NCBI RefSeq assembly: GCF_042675665.1
Contig: NZ_JBHTJI010000042.1
Location: forward strand, 496,001 to 560,000
Direction: 5' to 3'
Source of the DNA: Mariniflexile jejuense
GTDB taxonomy: Bacteria > Bacteroidota > Bacteroidia > Flavobacteriales > Flavobacteriaceae
DNA: 64,000 nt
A model generated the notes under the pieces. That model saw nothing but the letters and a program-made list of their open reading frames with translations, was not told the DNA's origin and made no database searches. Positions 1 through 7,681 of the stretch are shown here, piece after piece (within the stretch, counting starts at the first letter, position 1; each line of letters opens with the position of its first letter). Position numbers and translations under genes: made by a program.

Positions 1-413
1 GTGGATTGGTAAAAATACCACAAATAGGTAACGTTATCATTGGGCATTATGTAGAAATTGGTGCCAATTCATGTGTAGACAGAGCCAAATTTAGCTCGAC
101 TATTATTGGCGATGGCTGTAAAATTGACAACCTAGTTCAAATAGCGCATAACAGTATTATGGGACGTTCGTGCATTATGGCAGGACATAGCGGGCTTGCT
201 GGTTCGGTAACTTTGGGCGATGGCGTTATTATTGGCGGAAGTGCTTCCATAAAAGACCATACTACCATACATTCTGGTGCTACTGTTGGTGCTGGTTCTG
301 GTGTTGTTGGCGATGTTGAAGCTGGTAAAACCGTTTTAGGATATCCTGCACAAGACGCTAGAGATATGCTGAAACATTGGGTTGCCATGCGCCAGTTTAT
401 GAAAAAACAGTAA
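1..413 (+). CDS. lpxD: UDP-3-O-(3-hydroxyacyl)glucosamine N-acyltransferase (LpxD), C-terminal part
   Basis: The gene enters from the left edge and is read in frame 3; only the last 136 or so codons are present. It shows a left-handed beta-helix hexapeptide-repeat pattern (runs such as IIGDG, VTLGDGVIIGG) followed by a short helical tail with a GYPAQ turn, as in LpxD. The family transfers a 3-hydroxyacyl chain from ACP to the 2-amino group of UDP-3-O-acyl-glucosamine in lipid A synthesis on the cytoplasmic side. The QIAHN motif at about 138-152 carries the histidine that is the general base in this family. Flavobacteria often have more than one lpxD-like gene; which copy this is cannot be decided from the fragment. 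It is followed by a dispersed repeat rather than by other lpx genes. Confidence 0.85.
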   Translation, partial: GLVKIPQIGNVIIGHYVEIGANSCVDRAKFSSTIIGDGCKIDNLVQIAHNSIMGRSCIMAGHSGLAGSVTLGDGVIIGGSASIKDHTTIHSGATVGAGSGVVGDVEAGKTVLGYPAQDARDMLKHWVAMRQFMKKQ

Positions 414-452
414 GCGCATTTTATACTTGTAATTTTATTAAATTTACACGAG

Positions 453-625
453 TTTGCGTTAGGGATAGCAGTGAAAATCCTTTTTAAAAATGATAACACC
501 TAACTATGATATTTGTTAATAATAAACAGATTGTTATGTGTTTCATGCAAAAAACAACGTTTTAAAAAGATTGCAACGAATAGCCCGACCCGACCCGATA
601 GCTATCGGGACGGGTAACGCCCAAA
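453..625 (+). repeat. Dispersed intergenic repeat, copy 1
   Basis: The left end reads TTTGCGTTAGGG and the right end GGGTAACGCCCAAA, which are near inverted ends (TTTG..CGTTA against TAACGCCCAAA). The right part holds a near-perfect palindrome at 589-614 centred on CCCGATAGCTATCGGG (594-609). The same left end (GCGTTAGGGAT) and right end (AGCCCGACCCG...GGGTAACGCCCAAA) recur at 5313-5379 with a different, shorter middle. It fills the gap between the lpxD fragment and the GNAT-nitrilase gene. It looks like a small non-coding repeat family (REP- or MITE-like); no ORF lies in it. Confidence 0.7.
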
Positions 626-659
626 TAATTATAATATTAAAAAAGAATAAAAATTACAC

Positions 660-2183
660 ATGATACGTAATATTGAAAACATAGAATTACAATTTTTAAC
701 GGTTGAAGACTACACCGAACTAAAGGAAGTAATGATTGAAGCTTATGCAACAATGCCTGGATCTTACTGGAAAGAAAGCCAAATAAAAACATTGGTTGAA
801 AAATTTCCTGAAGGTCAAGTTATTATTAAAGTAAATGGCCAATTGGCAGGTTGCGCATTATCCATCATTTTAGATTATAACCAGTTTGACGATCATCATA
901 CTTACCAAGATATTACGGGTAATTTCACATTCAGCACACATAATAATAGAGGCGATGTTTTGTATGGTATTGACGTGTTTATAAAACAAGAATATCGTGG
1001 TTTACGCCTTGGCAGACGTTTGTACGATTACCGAAAAGAATTAACCGAAAAATTAAACCTTAGAGGTATTGCTTTTGGGGGTAGAATACCTAATTACCAT
1101 AAGTATGCTGAACAAATGAGTCCTAAAGAATATATAGACAGTGTTCGAAGAAAAGAAATTCATGACCCAGTTTTAAACTTTCAAATTTCTAATGATTTTC
1201 ATCCATCAAAAATATTAAAAGGCTATTTGGAAGGCGATAATGCATCGGGTGAATTTGCTGTTCTTTTAGAATGGGATAATATTTATTACGAAAAGAAAAC
1301 CAACAAAGCTATTAGCAACAAAAAAGTAATTAGGCTTGGTTTAATACAATGGCAAATGCGTTTGTATAAAGATATGGAAGAATTAATGCAACAAGCTGAA
1401 TTTTTTATCGATTCGGTGTCGGCATATCGATCAGACTTTGCCTTGTTTCCAGAGTTTTTTAATGCACCTTTAATGGCAGACCATAACCACATGAGCGAAA
1501 GTCAAGCTATTAGAGAGCTAGCAGCATACACGCCAACAATTGTAAAAAAGTTTTCGGAATTTGCTATTTCATACAACATCAATATCATTACAGGTAGTAT
1601 GCCCGAATTAAGAGGCGATTTACTGTACAATGTAGGCTATTTATGTAAGCGTGATGGCACAACCGAACGCTACGAAAAACTGCACGTAACACCCGATGAA
1701 GCTAAAGTTTGGGGTATGCAAGGTGGTAATGAATTGAAAACGTTTGATACAGACTGCGGAAAAATAGGTGTTTTAATTTGTTACGATTCGGAATTTCCAG
1801 AACTAAGCAGAATACTTGCTGATGAAGGCATGGACATATTATTTGTACCCTTTTTAACCGATACCCAAAACGGTTATTCCAGAGTACGCCATTGCGCCCA
1901 AGCACGTGCAATAGAAAACGAATGTTATGTAGCCATTGCTGGTAGCGTTGGTAACTTACCAAAAGTACATAATATGGACATCCAATTTGCACAATCTATG
2001 GTATTTACACCTTGCGATTTTGCATTTCCTGCAAACGGTATTAAAGCCGAAGCAACCACAAATACCGAAATGATTTTAATTGCCGATGTAGATATTGATA
2101 TGCTACGCGAATTGAACCAATTTGGTAGCGTTAGAAACTTACGTGACCGCCGTAAAGATTTATTTGAGTTGCGGAAGAAATAG
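660..2183 (+). CDS. Bifunctional GNAT acetyltransferase / carbon-nitrogen hydrolase (nitrilase superfamily)
   Basis: 507 residues with two domains. Residues about 8-205 look like a GNAT N-acetyltransferase (acetyl-CoA loop region around QEYRGLRLGRRLY). Residues about 222-500 form a nitrilase-type amidohydrolase with the full triad: E265 (LFPEFF), K340 (YEKLH) and C374 (LICYDSEFPE). The same fusion is a recognised branch of the nitrilase superfamily; its substrate is not known to me and cannot be inferred here. The fusion is uninterrupted and full length, so it is not a frameshift artefact. The protein is probably cytoplasmic; no signal peptide is visible. The ATG at 660 is the first in frame and follows an AT-rich leader. 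The gene stands alone, between a dispersed repeat and a strong terminator at 2209-2239. Confidence 0.9.
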   Translation: MIRNIENIELQFLTVEDYTELKEVMIEAYATMPGSYWKESQIKTLVEKFPEGQVIIKVNGQLAGCALSIILDYNQFDDHHTYQDITGNFTFSTHNNRGDVLYGIDVFIKQEYRGLRLGRRLYDYRKELTEKLNLRGIAFGGRIPNYHKYAEQMSPKEYIDSVRRKEIHDPVLNFQISNDFHPSKILKGYLEGDNASGEFAVLLEWDNIYYEKKTNKAISNKKVIRLGLIQWQMRLYKDMEELMQQAEFFIDSVSAYRSDFALFPEFFNAPLMADHNHMSESQAIRELAAYTPTIVKKFSEFAISYNINIITGSMPELRGDLLYNVGYLCKRDGTTERYEKLHVTPDEAKVWGMQGGNELKTFDTDCGKIGVLICYDSEFPELSRILADEGMDILFVPFLTDTQNGYSRVRHCAQARAIENECYVAIAGSVGNLPKVHNMDIQFAQSMVFTPCDFAFPANGIKAEATTNTEMILIADVDIDMLRELNQFGSVRNLRDRRKDLFELRKK

Positions 2184-2208
2184 ACTTATTTTAAAATTAT
2201 ATATTTAG

Positions 2209-2239
2209 AATCCTGATAAAATTTATCAGGATTTTTTTT
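2209..2239 (+). terminator. Rho-independent terminator after the GNAT-nitrilase gene
   Basis: A 12-bp perfect stem (AATCCTGATAAA / TTTATCAGGATT) starts 26 bases after the stop codon and runs into a T-tract at 2232-2239. It marks the end of the core gene; the accessory cassette block begins just after it. Confidence 0.85.
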
Positions 2240-2259
2240 ATGCACACCATATAATACAA

Positions 2260-2346
2260 CTTGATTTTGTCGGAAAAAAACTCTAAATTCGTTTAACTTC
2301 TGATATAAAACATTAAAACGATTTTATATTATTAGAGTTAGGCAAC
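2260..2346 (+). other. attC-like recombination site A (compact) with conserved upstream flank
   Basis: The site runs from inverse core GTTTAAC (2291-2297) to core GTTAGGC (2337-2343). Between them lie paired boxes ATATAAAA (2303-2310) and TTTTATAT (2322-2329), with 5- and 7-base spacers to the AAC and GTT ends. About 53 bp overall is within the known attC size range. The block 2260-2350 matches 61311-61401 at roughly 82 percent without gaps, including about 30 bp before the inverse core. The bases GTTAGGCAA here are the exact reverse complement of TTGCCTAAC at 2961-2969, on the other side of the next gene. This is a structural call from the sequence; function is inferred. Confidence 0.55.
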
Positions 2347-2375
2347 ATTTAAACAAACCTTAATCAAACCACTGA

Positions 2376-2954
2376 ATGAAAACAAAACACACTTTAGTAT
2401 TCCTATTTTTTATATCATTAACTACATTTTCACAAAACAAAAAATTTAGCGTAGAAGTCAATTATCCGTTAGGAATGTCAAATGGATTTGAAAATCTTTC
2501 TGGAATTATTGATGCCAGTATTAATTATAGATTTGCAACAAGTGAACTATTTAGTTACGGTGCATCAGTAACTTTCGACTATTTAAAAGGAGACATTAAT
2601 TTCAGTAATCAGGACTTGAATCGGAATTTTTTTTTCTATCACTTTGACGGATTCGCTGAAATGACTATACCCTCGGCTGAAAAACTTCATCCTTTTGCGG
2701 GAGCTGGACTTACTTTACTGAATTATGATTATCAATACCTTAGTGGAACTAACGAATTCCCAACAATTGAAACACGAAAAGAAAAAGATTTAGGTTTTAA
2801 TATAAAATTAGGAATTCAATATGATTTAAATAATAACTTATTTATTCAAACATATTTTCATTCAATACGGACTTTCAATAAGTCGGATTTCAATAATGAG
2901 ACAATTGGAGTAAATTACAACCAGTTAAAAATTGGCCTTGGACTTAGATTTTAA
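2376..2954 (+). CDS. Predicted secreted outer-membrane beta-barrel protein, cassette gene 1
   Basis: 192 residues. An N-terminal signal peptide (hydrophobic core LVFLFFISLTTF, cleavage about residue 19 after FSQ) is followed by alternating hydrophobic strands typical of a small eight-stranded barrel. The last residues IGLGLRF end in phenylalanine, as outer-membrane barrels usually do. I do not recognise a named family. The gene lies between attC-like sites A and B and reads in the same direction as them, with a 30-base leader after the core site, like an integron cassette. It has no obvious functional link to its neighbours. Confidence 0.7.
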   Translation: MKTKHTLVFLFFISLTTFSQNKKFSVEVNYPLGMSNGFENLSGIIDASINYRFATSELFSYGASVTFDYLKGDINFSNQDLNRNFFFYHFDGFAEMTIPSAEKLHPFAGAGLTLLNYDYQYLSGTNEFPTIETRKEKDLGFNIKLGIQYDLNNNLFIQTYFHSIRTFNKSDFNNETIGVNYNQLKIGLGLRF

Positions 2955-2960
2955 AAAACA

Positions 2961-3098
2961 TTGCCTAACACCGTATAAAAAAAAATTGCTAGTTTTAGCT
3001 CAACCAAAGTTAGTTACTCGTTTGCTAGCTTCTGATTTTCCTTCGGAAAATCCTCGCACACAAACACGCAACTTTCCTTATACATAAACGTTAAACGA
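2961..3098 (+). other. attC-like recombination site B
   Basis: Inverse core GCCTAAC (2963-2969) and core GTTAAAC (3090-3096) bracket about 134 bp. Inner boxes GTATAA (2973-2978) and TTATAC (3078-3083) pair. A further perfect hairpin GATTTTCC-TTC-GGAAAATC lies at 3034-3052. The inverse core pairs with the start of the preceding cassette (GTTAGGCAA, 2337-2345), not with its own right core, which is the integrated-cassette pattern of integrons. The right part (AAATCCTCGCACACAAACAC onward) is nearly repeated at 3982-4030 and at 62705-62749. Confidence 0.6.
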
Positions 3099-3122
3099 AA
3101 CCAATAAAGAAAAATTAAAACT

Positions 3123-3899
3123 ATGAAAAGACAAATCACTTTTATAATTCTACTTTTATCTTTTAATTCCTTTTCTCAAAAAACTCTTGTACTTGAAGAT
3201 TTACAACTTAATGAGAAAACAAGATTAATTGGAATGTATCCTCATTATGATGAAAAAAGGACTTACGAGAATTATAATTTCTTAATAGAGGATTCTAATA
3301 TCATTGATTCAATTTCCAAAATAATTGTAAAAGGAAAAGAGATAATGAATCAATCTACGAGACAAGAATTTACAATTTGGCTTTGTGACGGTGATAAAAG
3401 ACTGAAATATTGGTCTTTTGACCCAAAATATAATTTTATTCGAATAGAAGGAAAATCTTACGAATTTGATGCGAACCAAATTCTAAAAATTGCTGAAAAA
3501 TACGGGTTTAGTTATGTTTTGAATAAAAAATATTACCAAACTCAGGAACAGTTCGACAAAGATTATGCAAATATTAAAACCAATTCTAATTTGCTTTTTT
3601 TCAATGAACCAATCTTTAAATTTGAAGGAAGTTTTGAAATTTCTTATCCAAAAACAAATAAATTCAAACACCCGAAAGCGATTTCACAATATCTCGCAAA
3701 AAAAATTAGTGAATTTAGAACTGAAGATGAATATAGAGTTTATTATGTTGCGAATGATTATAATATAAAAAATAGGAATCAATTCACTATGACAATTGAA
3801 TCTGATTTTAGACTTTATGAATTGTTTTCAGATAAAAATTGCAAAAAAGGGGACTGGAAAACAAAAGAGTATTCTGCATATATATTTTTAAAAAACTAA
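3123..3899 (+). CDS. Hypothetical secreted protein, cassette gene 2
   Basis: 258 residues, very rich in lysine, asparagine and phenylalanine. A signal peptide (ITFIILLLSFNSF, cleavage about residue 19) is visible with no lipobox. No domain is recognised. The gene uses more AGA, GGA and ATT codons than the core genes around it, consistent with a different origin. It sits between attC-like sites B and C in the same orientation. The start ATG lies 27 bases after the core of site B; there is no SD sequence. The absence of a recognised family and the cassette context are the main information. Confidence 0.65.
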   Translation: MKRQITFIILLLSFNSFSQKTLVLEDLQLNEKTRLIGMYPHYDEKRTYENYNFLIEDSNIIDSISKIIVKGKEIMNQSTRQEFTIWLCDGDKRLKYWSFDPKYNFIRIEGKSYEFDANQILKIAEKYGFSYVLNKKYYQTQEQFDKDYANIKTNSNLLFFNEPIFKFEGSFEISYPKTNKFKHPKAISQYLAKKISEFRTEDEYRVYYVANDYNIKNRNQFTMTIESDFRLYELFSDKNCKKGDWKTKEYSAYIFLKN

Positions 3900-4030
3900 A
3901 TATAACAATGGCTATAAGTAATTATTTCTACTTACCACATGAAAATACTTGCATATTTGCCATCTTCGGTTTACGGAAAAAAAATCCTCGCACACAAACA
4001 CACAACTTTACTTATACAAACACGTTAAAC
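3900..4030 (+). other. attC-like recombination site C
   Basis: Inverse core ATATAAC (3900-3906, degenerate) and core GTTAAAC (4024-4030). Perfect 9-bp paired boxes TATAAGTAA (3913-3921) and TTACTTATA (4008-4016) are separated from the AAC and GTT ends by 6 and 7 bases. The left arm AACAATGGCTRTAAGTAATT is shared with site E (62663-62682) and the right arm with B and E. The core and next bases GTTAAACGAAACCA are identical to those of site B, so cassettes 2 and 3 begin with the same 14 bases. Confidence 0.6.
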
Positions 4031-4073
4031 GAAACCACTTCAAAATCTATTAAAAGTTTAATATTAATAAACC

Positions 4074-4439
4074 ATGAAACCAACACCAGAACATAACCAA
4101 CGTATTGAAACCATGACATTTGCTTCGGTTTATCCGCATTATGTAACAAAAGTGGTTAAAAAAGGCAGAACAGAAGATGAACTACTACAAGTAATTGAAT
4201 GGCTAACGGGTTTTGATAAAACTAAAACACAAACACTAATAGACCAAAAAGTAACCTTTAAAACCTTTTTTGAAAAAGCGACTATAAACCCCAACGCTCA
4301 TTTAATTAAAGGTGTTATTTGCGGTTACCGAATTGAAGATATTGATAACACTTTAACCAAACAAGTAAGGTATTTAGACAAATTAGTTGATGAACTAGCT
4401 AAAGGACGCAGCATGGAGAAAATTTTACGAACGGAGTAA
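4074..4439 (+). CDS. DUF2200 family protein
   Basis: 121 residues, typical full length for DUF2200, with the family-typical strings MTFASVYPHYVTKV, EWLTGFD, NPNAHLI and VRYLDKLVDELAKGR. The family is small, cytoplasmic and without assigned function. It is the last gene of the first accessory block: site C lies upstream, but no further attC-like site follows before the convergent LytTR gene (14-base gap). It may therefore be a terminal cassette that lost its site, or a resident gene in front of which cassettes were inserted. The start ATG at 4074 gives the usual N-terminus of the family. Confidence 0.85.
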   Translation: MKPTPEHNQRIETMTFASVYPHYVTKVVKKGRTEDELLQVIEWLTGFDKTKTQTLIDQKVTFKTFFEKATINPNAHLIKGVICGYRIEDIDNTLTKQVRYLDKLVDELAKGRSMEKILRTE

Positions 4440-4453
4440 CATACCTTTTAATA

Positions 4454-5209
4454 TTACTCCAACCACGCTTTAAAATCTTTCACACGCTCGCGTGCAACAA
4501 TAACCTCATCGTCGTTATACGAGTTTAGTTTTATTTGTAAACGTGAGTTTGTATAGCTTACCATATCTTTTATGGCATTAACATTCACATAAAACTTTCG
4601 GCTTATCCTAAAAAATGTTTGTGGTTCTAGTTCATTTTCTAGCAGTTCTAAAGTTGTGTCTAGCAAATAGTTTCTACCTTCTGTTGTGTGTAGGTATGTG
4701 CCTTTGTTTTCGCTGTAAAAACATTCAATATCGTCAATATTAATCAGTTTTAAATGTTGCCCAACTTTTACCGAAAAGCGCTTTTTATACTCGCGGTCTA
4801 TGGGGTTTATAAGTAATTTTTTAATATCGTTAAAATCTAAAGTAACTGCTTGTTTTTGTGGTAAACGTTCTTGGTATTTTTTTACTGCTTTTGCTAAATC
4901 GTCATCATCAATTGGTTTTAGTAAATAATCGATACTATTTAGTTTGAAGGCTTGCAGCGCATACTCATCATAAGCTGTGGTGAAAATTATGGCAGATTTT
5001 ATTTCGATGGCTTCAAAAATTTCGAATGATAGTCCGTCGCTTAATTGTATGTCTAGAAATATTAAATCGGGATGTTGGTTGTTTTGAAACCAATTGATTG
5101 CTTCTTCAACGGAATGCAACATGGTTTCTGCTTCCAAATTTAATGTAGCTAACATGCGTTGTAAGCGTCGTGCTGATGGCTTTTCATCTTCTATAATGAT
5201 TACTTTCAT
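4454..5209 (-). CDS. LytTR family response regulator
   Basis: 251 residues. An N-terminal receiver domain (about 1-118) has acidic pocket residues E7/D8, phospho-acceptor D53 (IFLDIQ) and the conserved lysine in YLLKPID. A C-terminal LytTR DNA-binding domain covers about 145-245. The frame stays open to 5377, but the upstream part runs through a dispersed repeat and is not receiver-like, so ATG at 5209 (MKVIIIEDE) is chosen. It is the last gene of an operon whose kinase is encoded at 5692-7029, its probable partner. Such LytS/LytR-type pairs act at the membrane to control transcription; the target genes are not visible here. Confidence 0.92.
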   Translation of the reverse strand: MKVIIIEDEKPSARRLQRMLATLNLEAETMLHSVEEAINWFQNNQHPDLIFLDIQLSDGLSFEIFEAIEIKSAIIFTTAYDEYALQAFKLNSIDYLLKPIDDDDLAKAVKKYQERLPQKQAVTLDFNDIKKLLINPIDREYKKRFSVKVGQHLKLINIDDIECFYSENKGTYLHTTEGRNYLLDTTLELLENELEPQTFFRISRKFYVNVNAIKDMVSYTNSRLQIKLNSYNDDEVIVARERVKDFKAWLE

Positions 5210-5312
5210 TGGTTGGTTTTTTTTAAATGAGTTGCAAAGATTAAAAGTTTTAAAGTCGCAAAGTTTTTTACTAAAAACTGAGACTGGGACTGAAAACTGA
5301 TACACTGGTATG

Positions 5313-5379
5313 TGCGTTAGGGATTGAAGCAAGCTACCGTGTAGCGCGTAAAGCCCGACCCGAAGGGTAACGCCCAAAA
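5313..5379 (+). repeat. Dispersed intergenic repeat, copy 2
   Basis: The sequence TGCGTTAGGGATTGAAG...AGCCCGACCCGAAGGGTAACGCCC has the same ends as the copy at 453-625, but the middle is only about 30 bases, with a small hairpin GCTAC-CGT-GTAGC at 5333-5345. It lies inside an operon, between the 2TM gene and the LytTR gene, so on the minus strand it would be part of the mRNA and could affect processing or relative expression. Confidence 0.7.
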
Positions 5380-5380
5380 C

Positions 5381-5692
5381 TTATTGCCATGGCTTTTTAT
5401 CTTTACCCATTAATTCCTTTATTTTACGCTCTTCCCAATCTTTTCCTAATATAAATCTTGGTGTAAAAACCGATAAGCCATGTGCTAGCAAACCAATACC
5501 CCAAGCGATTAAAGTGATGAAATTATGCCATTGAAAATAACTTTCGCCTTCGGGTAAATTTTGAACGTTTATAACAATAATCATGATATTAACTACCACA
5601 TAAACTAAGGCGTGTCTATAAAATCCTGTGATTTGTTTTACGCGTTTTGCTGCGCGTTGATACCTGTCTCTTTCCAAATAATTGTTTTCCAT
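5381..5692 (-). CDS. 2TM domain protein
   Basis: 103 residues with a cytoplasmic N-terminal helix (RYQRAAKRVKQI), two membrane helices (about 27-46 and 57-80) and a C-terminal basic tail with the WEERKIKELM motif. This is the 2TM domain, common in flavobacterial LytTR systems and of unknown role. ATG at 5692 overlaps the stop of the kinase gene by one base (TAATG), implying translational coupling; the longer reading to 5701 would use TTG and is not preferred. The same module is fused to the C-terminus of the upstream kinase, so the two proteins probably interact. Confidence 0.88.
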   Translation of the reverse strand: MENNYLERDRYQRAAKRVKQITGFYRHALVYVVVNIMIIVINVQNLPEGESYFQWHNFITLIAWGIGLLAHGLSVFTPRFILGKDWEERKIKELMGKDKKPWQ

Positions 5693-7029
5693 TATTTCCA
5701 AATTTTATTGTTTGACGATTCTTCTTTTTCTAAAATTTCTTGAATTTTACGTTCTTCCCACGATTTTCCGTAGCCAAAAACACCAAAGGCATGAAATATT
5801 AAGCCCATACCCCAACCTAACATAGGAAACCAAAACCATTGGAAACCCCAAAAGGTTTTATAGTTTATAAATATTAAAAAAGGAATAACTAAGCAATAAG
5901 ATATTAAATTTGAATAAAAGGCTTTTATTGCTTCTACACGCTTTTTTGCTTTATAATAAGCGTCTTCTTCGTTGTAATTATGACTTGTTTCCATTTTGTG
6001 AATTTGTTTTGTAAGCATTGGTATTGCTACTGCAAACCGGTTTGCTTCTTTATTAATATTAATTTTTTTGTTTGTTAGTAAATCATACCGTTGCATAATA
6101 TTACTTAACCCAACACCTGTACTCTTTTTTATTATTTGTTTGAGTTGTAAATTGTTTTCTATAACTAAACTATCACCATCTTCATAAATTTTTATCTGTA
6201 AAGGTTTTGCCGATGTTACCGTATTATGCTTTACAGCGTTCTCTAAAAGTAATTGTAATGATAGTGGTACAACTTTACTTTCTGGATTTATTGCTTTCTC
6301 AGGAATATCGAAAATGATGCTGTCTTCAAATCGCATTTTTAATAGCGACATGTAGGTTTTAGCAAATTCTAATTCTTCATCTACCAACACTAATTCTTTA
6401 TTTTTTTGTTCTAAAACATAGCGATATACTTTTGATAATGATGTTGTAAACTTTTGAGCGTTTTCTGGGTTTTCTTCAATTAAACTGGTTAAAACATTTA
6501 AACTATTGAACAAAAAATGTGGATCTAATTGGTTTTTTAAAGCATCAAACTTTGCGCTTGCTGTTCCTGCTATAACCTTTTGCTCTTTTATTTTGTTTTG
6601 TTGATACCTGTTATAGAAGTACACAAAATGAAAAATGGCAACAATGGTTAAGGTAATCCACAATCCAAATTGATAGTATCTAAATTTTTCGTTTGCTAAA
6701 AAACTTTGAAATGGATTGCCTTCATAAATTACCGAAGTAAATGCTCTAAGAAAAAACAACCCTATTAACGTAAGTATTGTAGAACCTAAAATGCCAATAG
6801 CAATGCGCTTTACACGTTCACTTTTTTTCCAAGTAAGGCGTTCCAAATAATCAAAATAATACATGTTTGAAAAGCCCAAAACAAACGAGTAAAGTTGGTA
6901 AAACATAAAATCTACTAACGCTTCATTTAAGCTTTCAAAATAAAAACCATTGGAAAGAAAACTACCTATTACAAAAACAGCACAACCTATTATTAAGGTT
7001 AAAATGATTGATTTTCTTAGGTTTTTCAT
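5692..7029 (-). CDS. LytS-type sensor histidine kinase with C-terminal 2TM domain
   Basis: 445 residues. About four N-terminal membrane helices (residues 9-140) are followed by a His_kinase-type dimerisation segment with the phospho-accepting histidine in LDPHFLFNSLN. An ATPase core follows, with the N-box in LLLENAVKHN and a glycine box GVGLSNIMQRY. After residue about 345 comes a complete 2TM domain (AYYKAKKRVEAIKAFY, two helices, SWEERKIQEIL) nearly duplicating the separate protein encoded next. The domain order kinase-2TM places two extra membrane helices after the catalytic core. It is probably the partner of the LytTR regulator at 4454-5209. It lies 20 bases downstream of the TPR gene in a five-gene minus-strand run. 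Confidence 0.9.
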   Translation of the reverse strand: MKNLRKSIILTLIIGCAVFVIGSFLSNGFYFESLNEALVDFMFYQLYSFVLGFSNMYYFDYLERLTWKKSERVKRIAIGILGSTILTLIGLFFLRAFTSVIYEGNPFQSFLANEKFRYYQFGLWITLTIVAIFHFVYFYNRYQQNKIKEQKVIAGTASAKFDALKNQLDPHFLFNSLNVLTSLIEENPENAQKFTTSLSKVYRYVLEQKNKELVLVDEELEFAKTYMSLLKMRFEDSIIFDIPEKAINPESKVVPLSLQLLLENAVKHNTVTSAKPLQIKIYEDGDSLVIENNLQLKQIIKKSTGVGLSNIMQRYDLLTNKKININKEANRFAVAIPMLTKQIHKMETSHNYNEEDAYYKAKKRVEAIKAFYSNLISYCLVIPFLIFINYKTFWGFQWFWFPMLGWGMGLIFHAFGVFGYGKSWEERKIQEILEKEESSNNKIWK

Positions 7030-7049
7030 GGTTTTATAATAATATTAGA

Positions 7050-7670
7050 TTACTTACAATCTTTTAACAACAACTCAACTCGGTCATTACCCCAATTTGG
7101 GCTAAAAGGTGTTTCTGGTTTAAAGTTAGCAAAAAGTTCTTTGGCGCGTTCCAAATCCTTACAGAATGGCTTGGTGTCTTGCCCAAAATACTTTGCGCCA
7201 CCAATATTCCACTCTGCTTTGCAATACACAACTCGTGGGTTTTCTGGAGCAATCATTTCTGCCTTTGTATAAAGTTCAACTATTTTTCCAGACAATGTCA
7301 TGCCATACGTTGCACCATCATAAGCCACCCAAGCAGTATGTAATAAGGCTTGTAACACTAAAATTTCTGGGTTATTTTTTGAAATGGCTGTAGCATCATT
7401 AATAAAGTTTTGTGCTTTTTTTAATTGTGCTGATAGCTTTTCCTCATTACGTTCACCAAAACTGTATAAAATATTAATTTGTGCTACATAGTATGATGGT
7501 AACCAATTATCTGGTTCTGCTTTTGCAATGCGCTCAAATAAATTTGAGGCTTCAATTGGATTGTTTTGCCTCCATAATTCAAAGGCTTTTTGCATGCCTT
7601 GTTCGTAGTTGGTTTGTGCTGTAGTAATAGCCGTAACCAGCAGTGTTGCGATGATGTATAGTTTTTTCAT
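7050..7670 (-). CDS. Secreted TPR-like protein
   Basis: 206 residues with a signal peptide (LYIIATLLVTAITTA, cleavage after about residue 19). Helical repeats resembling tetratricopeptide motifs follow (GMQKAFELWRQNNPIEAS, NNPEILVLQALLHTAW, AEMIAPENPRVVYCKAEW). It is probably periplasmic and a protein-interaction module. It lies between the DUF2141 gene (11-base gap) and the LytS-type kinase gene (20-base gap), so it is probably co-transcribed. No enzymatic motif is seen. Confidence 0.75.
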   Translation of the reverse strand: MKKLYIIATLLVTAITTAQTNYEQGMQKAFELWRQNNPIEASNLFERIAKAEPDNWLPSYYVAQINILYSFGERNEEKLSAQLKKAQNFINDATAISKNNPEILVLQALLHTAWVAYDGATYGMTLSGKIVELYTKAEMIAPENPRVVYCKAEWNIGGAKYFGQDTKPFCKDLERAKELFANFKPETPFSPNWGNDRVELLLKDCK

Positions 7671-7681
7671 TGGTTAATTTT

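Noticed and set aside
660..2183. Possible artificial fusion of an acetyltransferase and a nitrilase gene
   Set aside because: The frame is continuous with an intact triad and the same fusion is a recognised branch of the nitrilase superfamily.
5210..5377. 56-residue N-terminal extension of the LytTR regulator
   Set aside because: The extension is read through a dispersed repeat and lacks receiver-like sequence; ATG 5209 gives the standard N-terminus.
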